A stretch of DNA of 64,000 bases from Rhizobium sp. BK313 (GTDB lineage: Bacteria; Pseudomonadota; Alphaproteobacteria; Rhizobiales; Rhizobiaceae). The notes beneath the pieces were generated by a model that ran no database searches, had not been told where the DNA came from, and was given only the letters and a program-made list of their open reading frames with translations. The DNA lies in NCBI RefSeq assembly GCF_014193655.1, contig NZ_JACHZQ010000006.1, positions 62,001-126,000 of the forward strand, written 5' to 3'. Each line of letters begins with the position of its first letter. Positions within the stretch are counted from its first letter, which is position 1. Both the position numbers and the translations under genes were made by a program. Below, piece by piece: positions 59,708 to 64,000 of this stretch.

Positions 59708-60793
59708 TCAATCCACCGCATTACGCAGATCGACCGGAAAGATAAATCCCGGAACCGGAGCTGTGGTTCGCCTGGCAATCAACTGAGGTTCGAGCCGAAT
59801 CTTGCGCATCGTCGTCCGCCCTTTGAGCGTATCGAGCAGGAATCGTGCCGCGCCGTCTCCCATCTCTTTGGCGGGAACATCCATTGTGGTCAATGGCGGG
59901 CTGATATGGGCGGTGAAATCAAGATTGTCGAATCCGACAATCGATACGTCTTCTGGTACTCCGAGGCCCATTTCACGGCATTCTATAAGCGCGCCGAAGG
60001 CCAAAATATCATTGCCGCATATGATCGCCGTCGGGCGCGGATTGAGCGCCTGCAATATACGCAGCCCTTCTCGACCACTTGGGATGCTGTAGGGCCGCTC
60101 GACGATGGCTGCCGGATCGATCTTGATCTCGTTGCGGCCAAGTGCCTCGCATATACCCTGGACGCGCGTTGCCGCGCGGTCGTTGCCCTCCATGTAAGCG
60201 CAGATAATGCCGAAAGTGCGGTGTCCGAGGCCATATAGGAAGTCAGCGATTTCGAAAGAGGCATGCCGATTGTCTATGCCAATGCAAGGGTGCGGCCCGT
60301 CTGGCCGGAATACGTATGTATTGATGTAGGGTATGTCGGCCGCCGCGAGCATTGGATAGAAATCCGGGTGATGGGATTCTCCGACAAGCACAAGTCCCTC
60401 CGCGCCACGCTCCACCAGCATGGCGGTCTGTTCTTTCTCACGATCGAGGTCGTAGTCGAAAGTGGCGACAAGAACAGAATATCCCTCGCTGGCGAGACGC
60501 TGCTGCGCTGCATCAACCAGGCTGGCGTAGATGGCATGGTTCAGTGTCGGTATGACGATTCCAATCATACGCGAACGATGGGAACGCAAGGCTCTGGCTG
60601 CACTGTTCGGCATATAGCTGAGTGCACGTATCGCCGCCTGGACTCGCTCGCGCGTTTCCGCTGACACAAGATCCGGCGTATTCTGGACGCGCGAGACCGT
60701 TGCTGTGGAACAGCCCGCCAGCCGGGCTACGTCGGTCACTCGAACAGTGTCGCCTTGGTTTTTCTGTAATCGTTTTCTTTTTTCCGTCATCAT
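59708..60793 (-). CDS. LacI-family transcriptional regulator
   Basis: 361 residues from the ATG at 60793; the ATG at 60820 is an alternative and neither has a strong Shine-Dalgarno. LacI HTH: RVTDVARLAGCSTATVSRVQNTPDLVSAETRERV with the hinge SYMPNSAARALRSHRSRMIGI, then a periplasmic-binding-like sensor (HAIYASLVDAAQQRLASEGYSVLVATFDYD, GLVLVGES, GNDILAFGALIECREMGLGVPEDVSIVGFDN, PPLTTMDVPAKEMG). It is divergent from the TRAP genes and convergent with the deaminases, and likely controls the TRAP operon. Confidence 0.9.
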   Translation of the reverse strand: MMTEKRKRLQKNQGDTVRVTDVARLAGCSTATVSRVQNTPDLVSAETRERVQAAIRALSYMPNSAARALRSHRSRMIGIVIPTLNHAIYASLVDAAQQRLASEGYSVLVATFDYDLDREKEQTAMLVERGAEGLVLVGESHHPDFYPMLAAADIPYINTYVFRPDGPHPCIGIDNRHASFEIADFLYGLGHRTFGIICAYMEGNDRAATRVQGICEALGRNEIKIDPAAIVERPYSIPSGREGLRILQALNPRPTAIICGNDILAFGALIECREMGLGVPEDVSIVGFDNLDFTAHISPPLTTMDVPAKEMGDGAARFLLDTLKGRTTMRKIRLEPQLIARRTTAPVPGFIFPVDLRNAVD

Positions 60794-60980
60794 GGTCAAT
60801 CTTATAAACGCTGCCCTCATGCGTTGACAAGATACAAGTAAACTTTGCCGAGCAACCTATCCATATTTTCGCTCCGAAAAATGGCGGAATTTCCGCAGAC
60901 GCAACCGGAAACTTCATTCAATAGCAGCCTTGCTCCCTTCGGCATGTTTGCGAGATTCCGTTTGACGGTTCTCGGAAACG

Positions 60981-60998
60981 GATGTAATCCATTACATC
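60981..60998. promoter_or_regulatory. Perfect 18-bp palindrome upstream of the TRAP operon
   Basis: GATGTAAT-CC-ATTACATC, 71 bases before the TRAP start and in the divergent region with the LacI gene. A strong operator candidate. The centre is CC rather than the CG usual for LacI sites, so the binder is not certain. Confidence 0.6.
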
Positions 60999-61068
60999 AT
61001 CGTTGGAGATAATACGGCGTTTGGCGGAGGGGCCTTGCCCGTATGGTGCTTGCACCTGGGAGGAACGT

Positions 61069-62955
61069 ATGACAGTTGAAATGGCATCGGTCGACAGGAC
61101 CGAGGTTCACGGCGCCGACGATTTGGCTGCGGTACCGCGTTGGCTTCAATGGATCGACGGGGCCGCGATCGCCGTCCTGAATATCTCATTGATCGGCCAG
61201 GTTCTGCTGATTTTCGCAGCCACCATTCTGCGCAGCTACACCAACTCCCCGCTCGTGGTTGGCGTGGCTGAAACGGCCCATCCTTTTCTGGTGACCATTT
61301 CCTTCTTGGGCGGCGCCGTTTCCTACAGCCGCGGTAATTTCGTCGCCATCACCTTCCTGTCGGACAGGATGCCGGCACATGTAAAGCCGTTCCTCGCCGC
61401 GCTCGTCGAGTGGACGGTGATCCTGGTGACGGCACTTACCGCCTATTATTCCGTCCCTCTGTTATTTTCCAACCTGGAAGAGACGACGATCGTCCTTGGC
61501 ATCGGCTACGCGTGGCTGACTTTACCGATCACGATCGGATGTATGCTCTTCGTTGCTCATGCAGCGGTCCGTTTGTTCCGGCTTCCTCTTGCAGCCGTTG
61601 TTTCCATGTTCCTCATTCCAGCGGTTGCAGTCGCGCTCTTCCTTATCGGCGAAGATGCGCTCGGTGCAAATCTTCCGGCCCTGTATACCGTACTCGCCGG
61701 CATGTTTTTGGTGCAACTGATCCTTGGAATTCCGATCGGCTTCGTCCTCGCCACGACAGGTATCGTGTGTGTTTTGTCATCACAATCTGCTGACATGGTA
61801 GCAGTTGTCATGAACGCCCAGCGCGGATCGGACGGGTTCATTCTGCTCGCTCTGCCGTTCTTCATCTTTGCCGGCTTCATCATGGACCGGGCCGATATCG
61901 GCTCCAGAATCGTGAACCTGATCGTTGCGCTGATCGGTCATATTCGCGGCGGATTGCTGCAGGTCATGGTGGTGGGTTGCTACCTCGGGTCCTGCATTTC
62001 CGGCTCCAAGGCGGCCGACATGGCAATGATCGGCATCCCGATGTCCAAGCAGCTCGAAGAGGAAGGCTATCCCGCTCCTGAGCGGGCCGCGGTGCTGGCG
62101 GCAGCGGCGGCAATGTCCGAATCCGTGCCCCCAAGCATTGCTCTCATTCTGATCGGATCGGCAACCGGCATATCGACGGGCGCCCTATTCGTCGCGGGCG
62201 TACTTCCGGCTGCGACGCTGGCGTTTTGCCAGATGTTGCTCATCCGCGTGCGCGCTTCGATGTTCGGATGGAAGCCGAGACAACGGGCGCCCTTCAGCCG
62301 GGTTATCTCAACCGGACGCAGCGCCTTTTTTCCCCTGCTCCTGCCCGTGATCCTCATCGGTGGCATCATTGGCGGTTTCGGAACGCCCACGGAAGTTTCC
62401 ACCTTCGCTGTCGTATACGGGCTGTTTCTGGGCCTGCTCTACCGCAAGTTCACGCCTGCAACCTTCTGGCAGACGCTGACGAACGCCTCGATGCTGAACG
62501 GCATGGTCTTCTTCACTGTCAGCATGGCGACGGTCTTTTCCTGGGCGTTGACGTTGGAAGGCGTCACCAGCTCGCTTGCGGATTTCGTCGGCGGCTTCGG
62601 ACCGACAGGATTTCTGCTGGCGGTGGTCGTCATTTTCATCCTGGTCGGAGCCGTTCTCGAGAGTTTCGTGACGATCATCATCCTGGCGCCATTGCTGATG
62701 CCTGTGGCGATGTCGCTTCACATCGATCCGCTGCACTACGGCATCGTGATGGCGGAGGCATTCGGCATTGGCGTCGTTCTTCCGCCGATCGGCATCGCGC
62801 TTTACGTCGCCTGCAAGATCACTGGCGCCAGGGTCGAACCCACCAGCCGCATATTGCTTTGGTATTTGAGCGTTCTTGCGATCGGCCTGCTCATATTGGT
62901 CGCCGTGCCATCGATAACAACAATCCTGCCCAGACTTTTCAACATCAAGGGTTGA
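61069..62955 (+). CDS. Fused TRAP transporter permease (DctQ-DctM)
   Basis: 628 residues from the ATG at 61069 (GGGAGGAA upstream). Residues ~30-190 are the small DctQ domain with four spans (LNISLIGQVLLIFAATILR, FLVTISFLGGAVSYSRGNF), fused to the large DctM domain with ~12 spans (MFLVQLILGIPIGFVLATTGIV, LALPFFIFAGFIMDRADIGSRIV, GSCISGSKAADMAMIG, PERAAVLAAAAAMSESVPPSIALILIGS, GFGTPTEVSTFAVVYGL). It drives sodium- or proton-coupled uptake with the binding protein that follows after 33 bases. The substrate may be the compound processed by the nearby deaminases. Confidence 0.93.
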   Translation: MTVEMASVDRTEVHGADDLAAVPRWLQWIDGAAIAVLNISLIGQVLLIFAATILRSYTNSPLVVGVAETAHPFLVTISFLGGAVSYSRGNFVAITFLSDRMPAHVKPFLAALVEWTVILVTALTAYYSVPLLFSNLEETTIVLGIGYAWLTLPITIGCMLFVAHAAVRLFRLPLAAVVSMFLIPAVAVALFLIGEDALGANLPALYTVLAGMFLVQLILGIPIGFVLATTGIVCVLSSQSADMVAVVMNAQRGSDGFILLALPFFIFAGFIMDRADIGSRIVNLIVALIGHIRGGLLQVMVVGCYLGSCISGSKAADMAMIGIPMSKQLEEEGYPAPERAAVLAAAAAMSESVPPSIALILIGSATGISTGALFVAGVLPAATLAFCQMLLIRVRASMFGWKPRQRAPFSRVISTGRSAFFPLLLPVILIGGIIGGFGTPTEVSTFAVVYGLFLGLLYRKFTPATFWQTLTNASMLNGMVFFTVSMATVFSWALTLEGVTSSLADFVGGFGPTGFLLAVVVIFILVGAVLESFVTIIILAPLLMPVAMSLHIDPLHYGIVMAEAFGIGVVLPPIGIALYVACKITGARVEPTSRILLWYLSVLAIGLLILVAVPSITTILPRLFNIKG

Positions 62956-62988
62956 TGGGCAGCGAGGGGAAACAAGAGGAGAGTTATT

Positions 62989-64000
62989 ATGTCAGCATTC
63001 GATTATACGAACAGCGCAAGCTCCAACGTCCTGTCGCGGCGACAGATATTGAAGCTCGGGGGCGCCATTGCAGGAGCTTCGCTTCTGCCGGCCGGTTTGG
63101 TCAGGGCGCAAGCGGCAAAGCGGCTTCGGCTCGCCCATCCCGCTCCCACCGAGCACGGCTGGCATCTCTGGGCGTTGGAATTCAAATCGCAGATGGAGAC
63201 GCTGACAAACGGCGGTGTGACGGTGCAGATCTTTCCGAACGCGCAACTGGGGGGAGAGCGGGATATAGCGCAGGCAGTCCGCCGCGGCTCTGTCGAGATG
63301 GGAGGTATCGGCGTCGGTCTTTCGGGATGGGTGCCGGAGATGTCCATTACGGATGCTCCGTTCCTCTGGAAGACGCGCCAGCAAGCCTACAATGCGTTCG
63401 CCGGCGAATTCGGCGATGATCTGCGGAAGCTATCTCTCGACAAGGGGTTCAAGTTGGTCGGCTGGACTGATCTCGGCTTTCGCTGCATGACCAACAACGT
63501 CAAGCCAGTCCTGAAGGCGGACGATATGCAAGGTCTGAAAATGCGTGTACCCAATTCACGCGCCTATATCGCCCTCATACAGGCCCTTGGTGCCTCGACG
63601 GTCGCCGTCGATCTGAGCGAGCTTTATCTGGCGCTCCGGCAGGGCGTCGCCGATGGTCAGGACACGCCGGCGCCTGTTGTGAAATCCACCAAACTCTATG
63701 AAGTCCAGAAGTTCGTCTCCAAAACCGATCATGTACTGACGACCGCCTACATCGTCATCAATCCCGATGCCTATGCCAAGCTCTCGGATACGGAGCAGGC
63801 GGCTTTCAACAAGGCATCAAAGGCAGCCGATGATCACGTCAGGCAACTGACCGTGCAGCAGGAATCGGAATCCTACACCTTTTTCGCGGCCAACGGTCTT
63901 CAGGTCGCGACTGACGTGGATCGGGAGTCGTTCCGAGCCAAGACCGCATCGGTGCTCACCGGCAACCCCGATCTTTTCCCACCCAAATTGATCGAATTGG
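62989..64000 (+). CDS. TRAP substrate-binding protein DctP (3' end outside window)
   Basis: 337 codons are visible and open to the window edge. The ATG at 62989 follows GAGGAGAG. Tat-like signal: SRRQILKLGGAIAGASLLPAG, cleavage near VRAQA. DctP-fold text: LRLAHPAPTEHGWHLWALEFK, VTVQIFPNAQLGGERDIAQAVRRGSVEMGG, LKMRVPNSRAYIALIQALGAST with the substrate-carboxylate Arg, VAVDLSELYLALRQGVADGQDTP. It captures an organic acid or related solute for the fused permease. The Tat-type signal suggests export in folded form. Confidence 0.92.
   Translation, partial: MSAFDYTNSASSNVLSRRQILKLGGAIAGASLLPAGLVRAQAAKRLRLAHPAPTEHGWHLWALEFKSQMETLTNGGVTVQIFPNAQLGGERDIAQAVRRGSVEMGGIGVGLSGWVPEMSITDAPFLWKTRQQAYNAFAGEFGDDLRKLSLDKGFKLVGWTDLGFRCMTNNVKPVLKADDMQGLKMRVPNSRAYIALIQALGASTVAVDLSELYLALRQGVADGQDTPAPVVKSTKLYEVQKFVSKTDHVLTTAYIVINPDAYAKLSDTEQAAFNKASKAADDHVRQLTVQQESESYTFFAANGLQVATDVDRESFRAKTASVLTGNPDLFPPKLIEL

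Noticed and set aside
62226..63419. 397-codon plus-strand frame across the TRAP permease/DctP junction
   Set aside because: Out of frame with both TRAP proteins and with no start signal; the DctM and DctP frames are clearly the coding ones.
1..64000. tRNA, rRNA, CRISPR array, integrase or toxin-antitoxin pair
   Set aside because: I looked for cloverleaf/T-loop text, regularly spaced repeats, tyrosine-recombinase motifs and small paired antitoxin genes and found none convincing.

Overview
The window is GC-rich alphaproteobacterial DNA whose gene content points to the Rhizobiaceae, most likely Rhizobium or a close relative. This rests on a nasT-nasS regulated assimilatory nitrate operon, two ku genes beside one ligD, cyclase-TolB-TPR proteins, and many ABC/TRAP solute systems with GntR, LacI and two-component regulators. 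No rRNA, tRNA, CRISPR array, phage structural gene or replication gene was found. It reads as catabolic, accessory-rich chromosome, chromid or large plasmid.

Layout. 1-4516: the 3' end of a TonB-dependent receptor, a secreted alpha/beta hydrolase behind a strong inverted-repeat operator, a class III cyclase with TPRs, and a small ABM-type protein. 5184-14114: nitrate assimilation, with nasT and nasS overlapping. Then comes a leader holding a sigma54-type promoter, an ANTAR-type RNA hairpin motif and an intrinsic terminator, followed by the operon narK-nirB-nirD-nasA. 14180-18013: a Tat-exported DUF1254 protein, an outer-membrane barrel and two small membrane proteins, one only 58 aa. 18219-22393: an NHEJ locus with ku convergent on a ku-ligD pair. 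22600-25020: an AT-richer glycosyltransferase bracketed by two copies of an RMF-like locus, one decayed.

25097-40433 is a patchwork of single genes (esterase, OprB porin, MBL hydrolase, cupin, MYG1-like, secreted HELGH metalloprotease with a coupled partner, DJ-1/PfpI enzyme, GlxA-type regulator). It carries transposase scars and a 39-bp direct repeat around a 4-kb segment. 40914-50167: a PLP enzyme, then an eight-gene minus-strand cluster. In transcription order this is histidine kinase, response regulator, tautomerase, SMP-30 lactonase, periplasmic binding protein, ABC ATPase and two permeases. It looks like a sensed, imported and lactonase-processed sugar or sugar-acid pathway. 50454-55820: a cold-shock protein, a hydrolase-fold protein without its nucleophile serine, and a GntR-ALDH-MFS catabolic unit.

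55875-64000: scars of an IS6-family transposase and a BMP-type binding protein, two cytosine-deaminase-like amidohydrolases around a gutted gamma-glutamyltransferase gene, a LacI regulator, and a divergent fused TRAP permease with its binding protein cut by the window end. This suggests uptake and hydrolysis of an N-heterocyclic or amide compound.

The best-supported regulatory system is the NasT/NasS antitermination leader. The least familiar units are the eight-gene kinase/lactonase/ABC cluster, the coupled secreted metalloprotease pair, and the deaminase pair in which one member has lost key metal-site residues. All names rest on reading the sequence; no database search was run.
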